Positions 16,651 to 25,768 are shown, counted from the first letter of the stretch. The stretch is DNA of 64,000 bases from DATLGB01 sp964242305 (GCA_964242305.1 CAXTBB010000004.1:1-64000); one strand, 5' to 3'. Numbers and translations are program-made. Notes: generated by a model from the letters alone, not told the origin.

Positions 16651-18297
16651 TGTGCAGCGGCCGCCGTGGAGGCGGTAGATGACCACGCGTGGTCCGGGGC
16701 GGCGGTAGCCGAGCGGGCGGTAGTTGTAGGAGTCGTCGAAGGAGAAGGCCGGCTCGTCGGCGTTCTTGGCCAGCGGCGAGACGCTGAAGACGACGTCCCC
16801 CTGCCGGCCCAGCGCCCGGTAGTACTTGATCGCGTAGGGCGCGCGGCCGGGCGTGACCAGCGGACGGCCGTAGAGGATCGATCCCGTCACCACCCAGCAG
16901 TAGCCGCCGCGCAGGTAGGAGCCGATCAGGTCGGGCCGCAGCGTGCGCTCGTAGTCCTCGAGCTTGATGCGCTTGCGGATGAGCGCCTTCCTGCCGTCGG
17001 GGGTGATGCGGAAGTGCGACACCGCGCGCTTGACCCAGCGATCCCCCCAGGCGTCGGGCGCCATCGGCTCGATGACCACCTTGGCGCCGGCCGGGATGTG
17101 CTCGACCATCCACTTGCGCGCGTCCTCCCGCGTGTCCGCGCGGGCGAGCACGACGTCGTTGTGGATGACGTAGACGAAGCCCTGGAGGCCGAGGACGATC
17201 GCCGCCAGCGCCACCCGGGCGGGTGGGGGCAGGTCACGGACGCGCCGCAGCCGGTCGAAGGCCGCGACCGCGCCCCAGGCCGCGATCAGGACGATGAACG
17301 GGTACGCGGGCATCGACCAGCGCGCGAAGAAGCGGTCCTGGGAGCCCATGAAGACGAAGAACAGGATCGGCGCGGGCAGCAGCAGCATCGCCGTGCGGTA
17401 GCGCCGCAGCCACAGCGCCATCCCGGCCACGACGGCGACGACCAGCGGGATCACCCCCAGTCCCCACAGCAGCGTGCGCGCGTAGTAGGTGAGGCCGCGC
17501 GTGGCGGGCAGGCCGAGCTTGCCGAAGTCGTCCGACGACGCCGACGACTGCTCGCTGAGCCCGCTGCGGAACTCGTGGAAGCTCAGCAGCGCGTACGGGT
17601 TGAGGACGAGGAAGACGACGACGGTGAGCACCCCGGCCACGGCGACGCCGACCATCCGCTCCTGCCGCGTCCGGTACGAGAGGAGCGCGGCCGCGAGCAG
17701 CGGGACCAGCATGATCCCCGCCGTGTACTTGGTGGCGATGGCCAGGCCGAGGCCGGCGCCGGCGACCAGGTAGTCGTTGCGGTTGCCGTCCCGCAGGACG
17801 CCCGCCGAGCCCGCCAGCGACAGGCACACGCCGACCAGCAGCGCCGCGTCGTTGAGCGCGAAGTGGGCGTAGTGGACCGGGAGGAAGGCGACCCCCAGCA
17901 GTGCGGCGGCGACGAGGGCGACGCGGCGGTCGAAGAGCCGCACCGCGGCCCAGGCGACCAGCCCGACCGAGATCGTCCCCAGCACGGCGACCGTGATGCG
18001 GGCGAACAGGAACACCGCCGTCGAGTCCGTCGCCACCAGCTCACGCGTGTGGTCCCCGCCCCAGCGCAGCCAGAACAGGACGTGGAAGAGGTACGTCAGC
18101 GCCGGCGGGTTGATGAAGTAATCGGGGTCGTAGTTGTGGTCGAACATCCCCACGGCCCGCGGCACGAAGTGCGCCCCCTCGTCGACGTTGTAGACGTACG
18201 GCAGCCCGGTCTTGGTCCCCCACAGGCGCAGGACCAGCGCGAGCAGGAGGATCCCGCCCAGGGCGATGGCGAAGCCGCGTTCCCTAACAGCGCGCAT
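16648..18297 (-). CDS. membrane glycosyltransferase, GT39/ArnT-like
   Basis: 549-residue integral membrane protein with about ten hydrophobic spans. Starts MRAVRERGFAIALGGILLL; the first loop carries VYNVDEGAHFVPR, the acidic pair of polyprenol-dependent GT-C enzymes. Related proteins transfer a sugar from a lipid carrier to a glycan, lipid or protein; acceptor unknown. The C-terminal soluble part is long (about 200 residues). The start at 18297 overlaps the upstream paralogue's stop by 14 bases. The TAA is inside the palindrome. Confidence 0.85.
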   Translation of the reverse strand: MRAVRERGFAIALGGILLLALVLRLWGTKTGLPYVYNVDEGAHFVPRAVGMFDHNYDPDYFINPPALTYLFHVLFWLRWGGDHTRELVATDSTAVFLFARITVAVLGTISVGLVAWAAVRLFDRRVALVAAALLGVAFLPVHYAHFALNDAALLVGVCLSLAGSAGVLRDGNRNDYLVAGAGLGLAIATKYTAGIMLVPLLAAALLSYRTRQERMVGVAVAGVLTVVVFLVLNPYALLSFHEFRSGLSEQSSASSDDFGKLGLPATRGLTYYARTLLWGLGVIPLVVAVVAGMALWLRRYRTAMLLLPAPILFFVFMGSQDRFFARWSMPAYPFIVLIAAWGAVAAFDRLRRVRDLPPPARVALAAIVLGLQGFVYVIHNDVVLARADTREDARKWMVEHIPAGAKVVIEPMAPDAWGDRWVKRAVSHFRITPDGRKALIRKRIKLEDYERTLRPDLIGSYLRGGYCWVVTGSILYGRPLVTPGRAPYAIKYYRALGRQGDVVFSVSPLAKNADEPAFSFDDSYNYRPLGYRRPGPRVVIYRLHGGRCT

Positions 18298-19687
18298 AGG
18301 CCGCATAGTCCTCGGTCCGGGCGACGAAGCGCATCCCCTCCGGCGCCACCTCCACGCGCGCGGGGTCGAGCTCGTTCGTCCAGGCCTGCTTGAAGATCGC
18401 AAAGCGGCCGGTGACGACGATCGCCACCCCGCGCCGCTGGCCCGGCCGCTTCACCCGCGAGCGGACGTCCTCGAAGGGGAGGTCGGCCACCCAGCGCGAG
18501 TCGGGCACGAGCTTGTGGTTGGGCAGCGTCAGCGGCCCGCACCTCAGCGCCCGGCGGACCGGCGCCTTGGCGAGGATCGCGTCGAGCGACTGGTGCGCGC
18601 GCCCGCGGAAGGACAGCTCGTTGTCGAAGCGGCGCAGGTCGAGATGCAGGACGGTGAGCACGGCCACGAAGGCGACGGCGACGCCGGCCAGTCCCATCCA
18701 GATCGTGCGCGCGCGCCCGTGCGGGAGCATCGTCCAGCCCGCGGCCGCGACCGCCGCGAAGATGAGCACGCCCAGCGCGGCGACCACGAGGTAGCGCTCG
18801 ATCGCGCTCAGCCCGGCCACGCCGATGGCCCCGAAGGTGACGATGCCCGACGCCAGCAGGACGGCCGGCCACAGCGAGCGCCGCGGCACCAGCACGGCGG
18901 CGATCACCATCCCGGCCACGCCGGCCAGCATGACCGGCACCTTGACGATGTCGGCCAGGAAGCCGGGGATCGCGCCCGGGACCTCGCTCAGCGTCTTGGC
19001 CCGGCCCAGGTCCTCGGCACTGTCGCTCGTGTAGTGCAGCGAGAAGAGCGGGTCGCCGGTGACGGCCCCGTCGACCAGGCACCAGCCCAGCGGCGCGATC
19101 GCCGCCACGCCTGCGTACAGCGCCCGCTCCCGCCACGACAGCGCCGGGAACATCCACAGCCAGTACAGCGCGAGCAGCAGCCAGCCCTCCGGTCGCAGCA
19201 GCCCGGCCAGGACGAGCAGGACGAAGACGGGCAGCCCCCGCCGCGGCGCGGCCGCCTCCAGCGCCACCGCCCACACCACCAGCGCCAAGTACGGGATGTC
19301 GATGTAGCCGCGCACGGCCAGGAAGGCGAAGTCGAAGCGGCTGAGCAGCAGCAGCGCCGCCACCAGGCCGACCAGCGGCGTGAACGCCGTCGCCGCGAGC
19401 CGGTAGATCCCCGCCACAAGGGCCAGGAACGTCCCCAGGATGAGGATGATCCAGAGCCGGTCGGCGACCTGGCCGAACAGGTCGAGGATCGTCCCTGCGA
19501 CGATCGCCAGCGGGTGCTCGGTCGGGTGCCGGAAGCCCTCGAAGTGGGGCTTGTGGCCGTGCAGGATCTCCCGCCCCCACAGCAGCGAGTAGTACGAGTC
19601 GTAGTTGGGGTACGTCGGGTAGACGAGCGTGCCGACGACCGTGGCCACGCACAGCCCGGCGAACGCGAACGGGGTCCACCGGCGCAT
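18284..19687 (-). CDS. membrane glycosyltransferase-like protein
   Basis: 467 residues with about ten membrane spans; starts MRRWTPFAFAGLCVATVVG. The first loop carries YPNYDSYYSLLWGREI, an acidic motif position comparable to the downstream gene. Probably a second lipid-linked-sugar GT-C enzyme, but the family assignment is weaker than for its neighbour. The two genes are coupled and may act on the same glycan. A conserved C-terminal soluble domain is short. Confidence 0.75.
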   Translation of the reverse strand: MRRWTPFAFAGLCVATVVGTLVYPTYPNYDSYYSLLWGREILHGHKPHFEGFRHPTEHPLAIVAGTILDLFGQVADRLWIILILGTFLALVAGIYRLAATAFTPLVGLVAALLLLSRFDFAFLAVRGYIDIPYLALVVWAVALEAAAPRRGLPVFVLLVLAGLLRPEGWLLLALYWLWMFPALSWRERALYAGVAAIAPLGWCLVDGAVTGDPLFSLHYTSDSAEDLGRAKTLSEVPGAIPGFLADIVKVPVMLAGVAGMVIAAVLVPRRSLWPAVLLASGIVTFGAIGVAGLSAIERYLVVAALGVLIFAAVAAAGWTMLPHGRARTIWMGLAGVAVAFVAVLTVLHLDLRRFDNELSFRGRAHQSLDAILAKAPVRRALRCGPLTLPNHKLVPDSRWVADLPFEDVRSRVKRPGQRRGVAIVVTGRFAIFKQAWTNELDPARVEVAPEGMRFVARTEDYAAYARC

Positions 19688-19709
19688 GGCGCGCCAGCGT
19701 ACCCCTCGA

Positions 19710-20221
19710 TTATGTGAGCGAGCGCTCGACCAGCGCCCACAGCCGCGCCCGCGCGGCGGCGTCCTCCACCTGCGCACGGGGGGCGCTGCTCGCGGCGGTC
19801 GGAGAAGGAGCGGCCGGTGGTGCCGGCCAGCTCCGGAGCGGTGACCAGCCAGAACGGCGTGTCGACGCCGGTCTCGAGCGGAGCGCCGCCGCTTCCGCCC
19901 ATCTTGGTCGCGATCCAGCCCGGGCTGCAGGCGTTGACGTCGATGCCCTCCTGGAGCCAGCGCTCGCCGAGCTCACGCGCCACCATCACCTGGCCGAGCT
20001 TGGACTGCCCGTAGGGATCGGTCCCGCGCGGGTCGTCGGGGGAGTCGAAGTCGATGCCGCCGGTGCGGCCGTAGCCGATGCCGGCGTTGTTGACCAGCGC
20101 GTCCAGGCGCGGGAAGCGCTCCGCGACGTCGGCCGCCATGGTCCGCACCTGCGCGAAGGAGCCCAGGTCGGCGATCGCAGTCCCGGCCGCTCCCACCCGC
20201 TCCGCCGCGGCGTCGATGCTG
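19710..20221 (-). pseudogene. SDR oxidoreductase remnant, truncated and frameshifted
   Basis: On the minus strand the reading frame shows LVNNAGIGYGRTGG, YGQSKLGQVMVAREL and NACSPGWIATKMGG, clear short-chain dehydrogenase motifs with YxxxK. The N-terminal Rossmann glycine motif is missing: nothing similar lies upstream of 20221. Near the C-terminus the frame breaks at a run of six G (19778-19783): removing one base joins DRREQRP to RAQVEDAAARARLWALVERSLT and its stop. The gene looks dead. The frameshift alone could be an assembly error, but the N-terminal loss could not. Confidence 0.8.
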
Positions 20222-20237
20222 ACACAATCGGATCCGG

Positions 20238-20465
20238 ATGACCTCGCTCGTCGGATGTCACGGCCGGTTGACCCGGCACGGCGGGATCGAACCAGGTCGT
20301 CTGGGCGAGGTGATGGTGGCCGTGGACGGCGGGGTCCAGGCGTTCCTGGCCCGCGACGCCGACGGCGGTCGCATCGCACCGCTCACCGAGGTCGTTGTGA
20401 TCGACCGCGTCGCCGCCCGCACCCTCCTCGTCACCCCCCTCTATCCCCCGGAGAACCCCTCGTGA
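20238..20465 (+). CDS. NfeD-like OB-fold protein
   Basis: 75-residue protein, MTSLVGCHGRLTRHGGIEPGRLGEVMVAVDGG with VVVIDRVAARTLLVTPL, a pattern like the soluble C-terminal OB-fold of NfeD proteins, which pair with flotillins. It lacks membrane spans, so it is a minimal version. Its stop overlaps the flotillin start as GTGA. Role: probable membrane-raft or membrane protein quality-control partner (inference from family pairing). Confidence 0.75.
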   Translation: MTSLVGCHGRLTRHGGIEPGRLGEVMVAVDGGVQAFLARDADGGRIAPLTEVVVIDRVAARTLLVTPLYPPENPS

Positions 20466-21946
20466 ACACGTCGCTCGTCATCCTCATCGTCGTCGCGGTC
20501 GTCGTGCTCGCGCTGATCGTGCTGTTCCGCTTCCTGTACCGCGTGCCCGCCGCCGACCAGGCCCTGATCATCACGGGCGCGGCCACGGGCGGCCGGGCCG
20601 CCGGCACCGAGGGGCGCACCTACAAGATCGTCACCGGCGGCGGCTCGCTCGTCGTCCCCATCGTCCAGAAGGCGCAGTACCTGTCCATGAAGGCCGACAA
20701 GGCGCTGCTCGAGGTGGACGGCGTCGATACGCAGAAGATCCCCGTCGGGGTGCGCGGGGTGGCGATCTTCAAGGTCGGCGACGACAACCAGTCGATCACG
20801 AACGCCGCGACCCGCTTCCTGCACGACCAGGAGGCGTCCAAGGGGACGTCCTCGCAGATGCACGACCTCGTCCGCGAGGTCTTCCACGGGCACCTGCGCT
20901 CGATCATCGGCGGGCTGTCGGTGGAGGACCTGATCGCCAACCGCAACGAGCTCGCCCAGCAGACCCGCGACGCCTCCTCCGACGAGATGCAGAAGCTCGG
21001 CCTCGTCGTCGACTCCCTTCAGATCCAGGAGATCGTCGACCCGACCGGCTACATCAAGGCGCTCGGCGAGCCGCGCGCCGCCCAGGTGAAGATGCAGGCG
21101 CGCATCGCGCAGGCCAACGCCGACCGCGAGGCGACCGAGCGCGAGCAGGAGGCCCAGACGCTGAAGGCGGCCGCCCAGCGCGACACCGCCATCAAGCTCG
21201 CGCAGTTCGCGGCCGAGCAGGACCGCGCCGCCGCCACCACCGCCCAGGCCGGGCCGCTGGCCGACGCCGAGGCGCGCAAGCAGGTCGTCGTGCAGGAGAC
21301 CGCGGTCGCCGAGCTCGAGGCCCAGCGCGAGGAGCGGCGCCTGGAGACGACCGTCCGCAAGCCCGCCGACGCGGCGGCCTACCAGGCGCAGGTCGAGGCG
21401 GAGGGTCAGCGCGCGGCGCGCATCGCCCTCGCCGAGGCGGCCAAGCAGGAGACCGAGCTGCGCGCCGAGGCGGACGCCCGCAAGGTCGAGCTCGCCGCCG
21501 GCGCCGACGCCAAGCGCGTCGAGCTGGCCGCCGCCGCCCTCGCCAAGCAGACCCGCGAGGTCGGCGAGGCGCAGGCCGCCGCCACCCGCGCGTCCGGCGA
21601 GGCGGAGGGCGCCTCCGTGCGGGCCAAGGGCCTGGCCGAGGCGGAGGCGATCGGCAAGCGCGCCGAGGCGCTGGCCAGCGAGTCGGAGGCCGTCATCGGC
21701 CAGCAGCTCGCCGAGAAGCTCCCGGAAATCGTCGCCGCCGCGGCAGGGGCGTTCAGCAAGGTCGACAACCTCACCGTCCTCAACGGCGCTCAGGGCATCG
21801 GCGAGATCATGAACCAGATCATCGGGCAGGCCGGCCCGGCGCTGGACCTCGCCCGGTCGACCCTTGACTCGCGCTCGGGCAGCCCGAACGGGCGCCGCAC
21901 GGCCGAAACCCCGGCCGAGACCGGGGGTACCCTCCCCAACTCGTGA
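20462..21946 (+). CDS. flotillin-like SPFH-domain protein
   Basis: 494 residues from GTG at 20462. N-terminal membrane hairpin (LVILIVVAVVVLALIVLFRF), SPFH domain (about 40-200) and a long Ala/Glu/Lys coiled coil (TEREQEAQTLKAAAQRDTA, AEAAKQETELRAEADARKV). Flotillins organise membrane microdomains. The tail ends near IGEIMNQIIGQAGPALDL. Preceded by the NfeD-like gene and followed by the GT2 gene, all with GTGA overlaps, so the four genes form one operon. Confidence 0.93.
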   Translation: MNTSLVILIVVAVVVLALIVLFRFLYRVPAADQALIITGAATGGRAAGTEGRTYKIVTGGGSLVVPIVQKAQYLSMKADKALLEVDGVDTQKIPVGVRGVAIFKVGDDNQSITNAATRFLHDQEASKGTSSQMHDLVREVFHGHLRSIIGGLSVEDLIANRNELAQQTRDASSDEMQKLGLVVDSLQIQEIVDPTGYIKALGEPRAAQVKMQARIAQANADREATEREQEAQTLKAAAQRDTAIKLAQFAAEQDRAAATTAQAGPLADAEARKQVVVQETAVAELEAQREERRLETTVRKPADAAAYQAQVEAEGQRAARIALAEAAKQETELRAEADARKVELAAGADAKRVELAAAALAKQTREVGEAQAAATRASGEAEGASVRAKGLAEAEAIGKRAEALASESEAVIGQQLAEKLPEIVAAAAGAFSKVDNLTVLNGAQGIGEIMNQIIGQAGPALDLARSTLDSRSGSPNGRRTAETPAETGGTLPNS

Positions 21947-22998
21947 AGCTGATCATCCAGATTCCCTGCAAGGACGAGGAGGAGCACCTCCCCGTCACCC
22001 TTGCCGACCTCCCGCGGGAGATGGAGGGCTTCGACACCGTCGAGTGGCTGGTCATCGACGACGGGTCCACCGACCGCACCGTCGAGGTGGCCAAGGCCGG
22101 CGGCGTGCACCACATCGTCCGGCTGACCAACAACAAGGGGCTCGCCTCCGCGTTCCAGGCCGGGCTGGACGCCGCGTTGAAGCTGGGCGCCGACGTCGTC
22201 GTCAACACGGACGCCGACAACCAGTACAACGGCCACGACATCCCCAAGCTGGTCGCGCCGATCCTGGCCGGGAACGCCGACATGGTCGTCGGCGACCGCC
22301 AGGTGATGACGATCGAGCACTTCTCGCCGCTCAAGAAGTCCCTGCAGCGGCTGGGGTCGTGGGTCGTGCGCGCCGCGTCGGACACCACCGTCCCCGACAC
22401 GACCTCGGGCTTCCGCGCCTACAACCGCGAGGCCGCGCTCTCCCTGCAGGTCGTCTCGCGCTTCACCTACACGCTGGAGACGATCATCCAGGCCGGCAAG
22501 CTGACGGTCGCCATCGACCACGTCCCGATCCGGACCAACGAGAAGCTGCGCGAGTCGCGGCTGTTCCCGTCCATGTCGAGCTACGTGCGCCGCAACGGCG
22601 TCTCCATCTTCCGCATCTACGCGATGTACGAGCCGCTGCGGGTGTTCATGACCGCGGCGCTGCTGCTCGGCCTGGTCGCGGTCGGGGTGTGGACGCGCTT
22701 CATCGTCGCCTTCCTCCAGGGCGAGGGCAACGGCCACGTGCAGTCGCTGATCCTCGGCGCCGTGCTCTTCAACGCGGCGGTCGTGCTGGCCGCGCTCGGG
22801 GTCATCGGCGACCTGCTCTCCGGCCAGCGGATCATGCTCCAGCGGACGTTCGAGCGCGTGCGCCGGATCGAGCTCGAGCTCGGCGTGGAGCCGTCGCACT
22901 ACGAGCCGGGCGCGTCGTCCGACCACGCCCCGACGACGGGCGCGCACGCGGTCCCGCACCCGTCCCGCACGGAGGAGCGCGAGGCGCTCAAGCTGTGA
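21943..22998 (+). CDS. GT2 family glycosyltransferase, membrane-anchored
   Basis: 351 residues. MKLIIQIPCKDEEEHLPVTL, IDDGSTDRTVEVA and NTDADNQYNGHD show a GT-A fold with a DxD site; the layout resembles polyprenyl-phosphate (dolichyl-phosphate-like) glycosyltransferases. Two C-terminal membrane spans follow residue 225 (FMTAALLLGLVAVGVW, LILGAVLFNAAVVLAALGVI). The start is GTG at 21943. Probably builds a lipid-linked sugar for the glycan made with the downstream methyltransferase and flippase (inference). Confidence 0.9.
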   Translation: MKLIIQIPCKDEEEHLPVTLADLPREMEGFDTVEWLVIDDGSTDRTVEVAKAGGVHHIVRLTNNKGLASAFQAGLDAALKLGADVVVNTDADNQYNGHDIPKLVAPILAGNADMVVGDRQVMTIEHFSPLKKSLQRLGSWVVRAASDTTVPDTTSGFRAYNREAALSLQVVSRFTYTLETIIQAGKLTVAIDHVPIRTNEKLRESRLFPSMSSYVRRNGVSIFRIYAMYEPLRVFMTAALLLGLVAVGVWTRFIVAFLQGEGNGHVQSLILGAVLFNAAVVLAALGVIGDLLSGQRIMLQRTFERVRRIELELGVEPSHYEPGASSDHAPTTGAHAVPHPSRTEEREALKL

Positions 22999-23624
22999 CC
23001 CCCGCCGCCGTCACCAAGGACGCCGAGGGGACCGTCACCGGCAACACCTACGACAAGTACGGCTCCACGAATCCCGTCGTCCGGCGCCTCATGGCCGGCT
23101 TCGAGCGCTCGCTGGCCGAGCTCTTCACCCGGGCGGCCCCGCAGTCGCTGCTCGACGTCGGCTGCGGCGAGGGCGTGCTCACCCACCAGTGGGCGCAGCG
23201 GGTCCCCGGCCGGGTCGTCGGCCTCGACCTCGAGGATCCCGTGCTGGCGAAGGAGTGGGAGCAGCGCCAGGCGCCCAACCTCGAGTACCGGGTAATGAAG
23301 GCCGAACACCTGCCGTTCGATGCTCGCGAGTTCGACGTCGCCACCGCCATCGAGGTGCTCGAGCACGTGCCCGACCCCGAGCACACGGTCGCCGAGATGG
23401 CCCGCGTCGCCGGCGGGCACCTGCTGGTGTCCGTCCCCCGCGAGCCGGTGTGGCGGATGACCAACGTGGCCCGCGGCGCCTACCTGCGCGACCTGGGCAA
23501 CACGCCCGGGCACCTCAACCACTGGTCCAAGGCGTCGTTCACGCGGCTGCTGGCGCAGCACGGCACGGTCGTCGAGGCGCGCTCGCCGTTCCCGTGGACC
23601 ATGCTGCTTGTCCGGCTCCCCTAG
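22995..23624 (+). CDS. class I SAM-dependent methyltransferase
   Basis: 209 residues from GTG at 22995. LLDVGCGEGVLTHQ is the SAM-binding motif I and FDVATAIEVLEHVPDPE the later acidic strand, typical of Methyltransf_11/25 enzymes. Target unknown: modification of a glycan or lipid is suggested by neighbours. Overlaps both neighbours, so tightly coupled to the GT2 gene. Confidence 0.88.
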   Translation: MTPAAVTKDAEGTVTGNTYDKYGSTNPVVRRLMAGFERSLAELFTRAAPQSLLDVGCGEGVLTHQWAQRVPGRVVGLDLEDPVLAKEWEQRQAPNLEYRVMKAEHLPFDAREFDVATAIEVLEHVPDPEHTVAEMARVAGGHLLVSVPREPVWRMTNVARGAYLRDLGNTPGHLNHWSKASFTRLLAQHGTVVEARSPFPWTMLLVRLP

Positions 23625-24852
23625 CGCCGCGCCGGCCCCGAGCGGCTACGGCCGGGGAGCGCGGCTGCTGAGCATCGGGCTGGCGCTGACGGGCGTCGTC
23701 ACCTTCGCGTACTTCTCCGTCGCGTCGTACGTCCTCGACGACGTCGACTACAAGCGGATCTCGCTGCTGTGGTCGGTGCTGTTCGTGACGGTGACGGTCA
23801 TCTACCGGCCGGTGGAGCAGCTGCTGTCACGCAACCTGGCCGCGGGACGGGACGTGACGCGCTCGGCCCTGCGACTGCAGGCGACGTTCGCGGCCGTCGC
23901 TCTTGCGCTCGCCTTCGCGCTGCGGGACCGGATCACCGACGGAGTGCTGGGGGGCGAAGACGCGCTGTGGGTCGTCTTCGTCGCCGCCGTGCTGTTCTAC
24001 GGCGCGTCCTATTTCGCGCGGGGATGGCTGGCCGGCCACAAGCGCTTCGAGCTCTACGGCGGCCTCGTGTTCCTCGAGGCCTCGTCGCGGCTGCTGTTCG
24101 CGGTGGCGGTCGCCGTCGGCCTGGCGACGGGGCAGACAGCGGTCGCCCTGGGGATGGCGGCGGCGCCGCTGGTCTCGCTCGTCGTCGTCCCCCTCGCGTT
24201 CCGGCGCGGGGGTCATGCGATTGCGTCCCCCACAGGGACGGAAGTGCATGAGGCCGGCCGCTTCGCCGTGGCCGTGCTCGTAATCATGCTGGCCGAGCAG
24301 ACGCTCATCAACGCCGCCGTCCTGACCACGGACGCCACGGCCACGGACGCCGCCGCGGCCGGGTTCGTCTTCAACGCGCTGCTGATCGCGCGCGCGCCGC
24401 TGCAGCTCTTCCAGGCCATCCAGGGCTCCCTGCTCCCCCACCTCGCCGGCCTCGCGCCCGGCGACCCGGAGTTCGCCCGCGCGATCCGCATCACCGTGCT
24501 CGCGATCACCGCCTTCGCCGGCGCGGTCGCGCTCGGCCTGCTGATCCTCGGCCCGTTCGCGATGGACCTCCTGTTCGACGACCCGTTCCGCTACCCCCGC
24601 GGCGGCCTCGCCCTCGTCGCCGTCGGGATGGGCGCCCACCTCGCGGCGGGGACGCTCAACCAGGCCGCGCTGGCCCGCGACCGGGCCGGCGTCGCCGCCG
24701 CCTGCTGGGTCGTCGCCGCCGCCGGCTTCGTCGCGTGGATGCTCAGCGACGTCATCAGCGGCGCCCTCCTGCGCGCCGAGGTGGGCTACGCGGGCGCCGC
24801 GACGGTCCTCGCGCTGCTTCTCGTTGGGGTCTACCACCGATCGCCGGGGTAG
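23608..24852 (+). CDS. polysaccharide flippase-like membrane protein
   Basis: 414 residues with about twelve hydrophobic spans, from TTG at 23608, overlapping the methyltransferase gene by 17 bases. Begins SGYGRGARLLSIGLALTGVV; it lacks diagnostic short motifs, but size, topology and neighbours fit a Wzx/MurJ-type exporter of lipid-linked oligosaccharides. Gene assignment is by topology and context only. Confidence 0.75.
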   Translation: MSGSPSAAPAPSGYGRGARLLSIGLALTGVVTFAYFSVASYVLDDVDYKRISLLWSVLFVTVTVIYRPVEQLLSRNLAAGRDVTRSALRLQATFAAVALALAFALRDRITDGVLGGEDALWVVFVAAVLFYGASYFARGWLAGHKRFELYGGLVFLEASSRLLFAVAVAVGLATGQTAVALGMAAAPLVSLVVVPLAFRRGGHAIASPTGTEVHEAGRFAVAVLVIMLAEQTLINAAVLTTDATATDAAAAGFVFNALLIARAPLQLFQAIQGSLLPHLAGLAPGDPEFARAIRITVLAITAFAGAVALGLLILGPFAMDLLFDDPFRYPRGGLALVAVGMGAHLAAGTLNQAALARDRAGVAAACWVVAAAGFVAWMLSDVISGALLRAEVGYAGAATVLALLLVGVYHRSPG

Positions 24853-24882
24853 CGGTTCGGGCCGATGGGTAGGCCAGTGGCC

Positions 24883-25257
24883 ATGAGCGGGGGAACGTTC
24901 GCGGTCGCTGTCGACCGCACAGAGCCGATTGTCGTCCTGTCGGCGTCGGGGGACATGGACGCGGCGACGGGCAGCCGCCTGGATGCCGTCATCGAGGCGA
25001 CGCTGCAGGAGCGCGAGGGCCACGTCGTCCTCGACGCCCACGCCGTCACCTTCGTCGACTCGACCGGGATCACCGCCCTGATCAGCGCGCTGCGGCGCCT
25101 GAACCGCGCCCGCCGCCGCCTCGGCCTCGCCTTCCCGGCCGGCGGTCCGCTGAGCCGCGCCCTCGAGGTCACCGGCCTCGATCACACCTTCGAGTGCTTC
25201 GGCAGCGTCGCCGACGCCACCGCCGCGCTGAACGGCGCCCCCTTGATCGGCCGCTAG
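24883..25257 (+). CDS. STAS-domain anti-sigma factor antagonist
   Basis: 124 residues with LSASGDMDAATGSRLDAVIE and VTFVDSTGITALISALRRL, the phosphorylatable Ser being in DSTG. Such proteins bind an anti-sigma kinase and free a sigma factor; no partner gene is adjacent, so its partner is elsewhere. A second ATG at 24865 is possible. The stop shares sequence with a repeated motif (25255-25272). Confidence 0.87.
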   Translation: MSGGTFAVAVDRTEPIVVLSASGDMDAATGSRLDAVIEATLQEREGHVVLDAHAVTFVDSTGITALISALRRLNRARRRLGLAFPAGGPLSRALEVTGLDHTFECFGSVADATAALNGAPLIGR

Positions 25258-25274
25258 GCGTTCGCTGGCGCCTA
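25255..25274. repeat. repeat motif copy 2, imperfect hairpin
   Basis: The 18 bases TAGGCGTTCGCTGGCGCC occur here and again at 16561-16578. Here TAGGCG...CGCCTA forms an imperfect hairpin between the convergent STAS gene and arfB, and includes the stop codons of both. Confidence 0.6.
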
Positions 25275-25676
25275 GTACTCGGGGCGCTTGCGGGTCTGCT
25301 TGCGCTCGGCCTGCGCGCGCTTGCCCGACAGCCGCCGCTCCTTGGACGCGCGGGTCGGGCGTGTCTTGGCGCGCGGGCGCCGGACGCGCAGCGCCGCCGC
25401 CAGCCGCGCCTCCAACCGCTCCAGCGCAAGGTCGCGGTTGCGGGCCTGCGACCGCGCGTCCTGAGCCACGGCGCGTACAACCGGCCCGCAGCGGGCGATC
25501 ACCCGCCGGGCCTGTTCCTCGCTCAGTGCAGCGGATTCGGCCACGGCGAAGCTCGCCTCGATGCGCGAGGCGGTGACGTTGGCGTGCTGGCCGCCCGGCC
25601 CGGAGGAGCGGCTGGCGCGCAGGACAACGTCGGTCAGCGGGATCACGACCCCGGGGGCTGGGCGCAGTGCCTTCAT
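25272..25676 (-). CDS. arfB: alternative ribosome-rescue factor ArfB (class I release factor-like)
   Basis: 134-residue peptidyl-tRNA hydrolase that rescues stalled ribosomes. ASRSSGPGGQHANVTASRIE carries the catalytic GGQ, and the tail (RPRAKTRPTRASKERR, SGKRAQAERKQTRKRP) is Arg/Lys-rich, as needed to sense the empty mRNA channel. Divergent from the mce operon with a 91-base gap. Confidence 0.95.
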   Translation of the reverse strand: MKALRPAPGVVIPLTDVVLRASRSSGPGGQHANVTASRIEASFAVAESAALSEEQARRVIARCGPVVRAVAQDARSQARNRDLALERLEARLAAALRVRRPRAKTRPTRASKERRLSGKRAQAERKQTRKRPEY

Positions 25677-25681
25677 CCGCA

Positions 25682-25768
25682 ATGGAGTTAAGCGTGGATG
25701 AATACAACCGCGTGCCAGGTCAAGCGAGCGTAAAGTCCGCGGAGGTGTTGACGAGGGTGGGGTCCTGA
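25682..25768 (+). CDS. possible 28-codon leader ORF of the mce operon
   Basis: ATG at 25682, reading MELSVDEYNRVPGQ..., ends in a TGA that overlaps the first mce ATG as TGATG (25766-25770). No ribosome binding site is visible, and the divergent arfB start is six bases away. The overlap suggests translational coupling if it is expressed, but it could be chance. Confidence 0.25.
   Translation: MELSVDEYNRVPGQASVKSAEVLTRVGS

Noticed and set aside
25748..25753. TTGACG as the mce promoter -35
   Set aside because: A -10 at the usual distance would lie inside the mce coding region.
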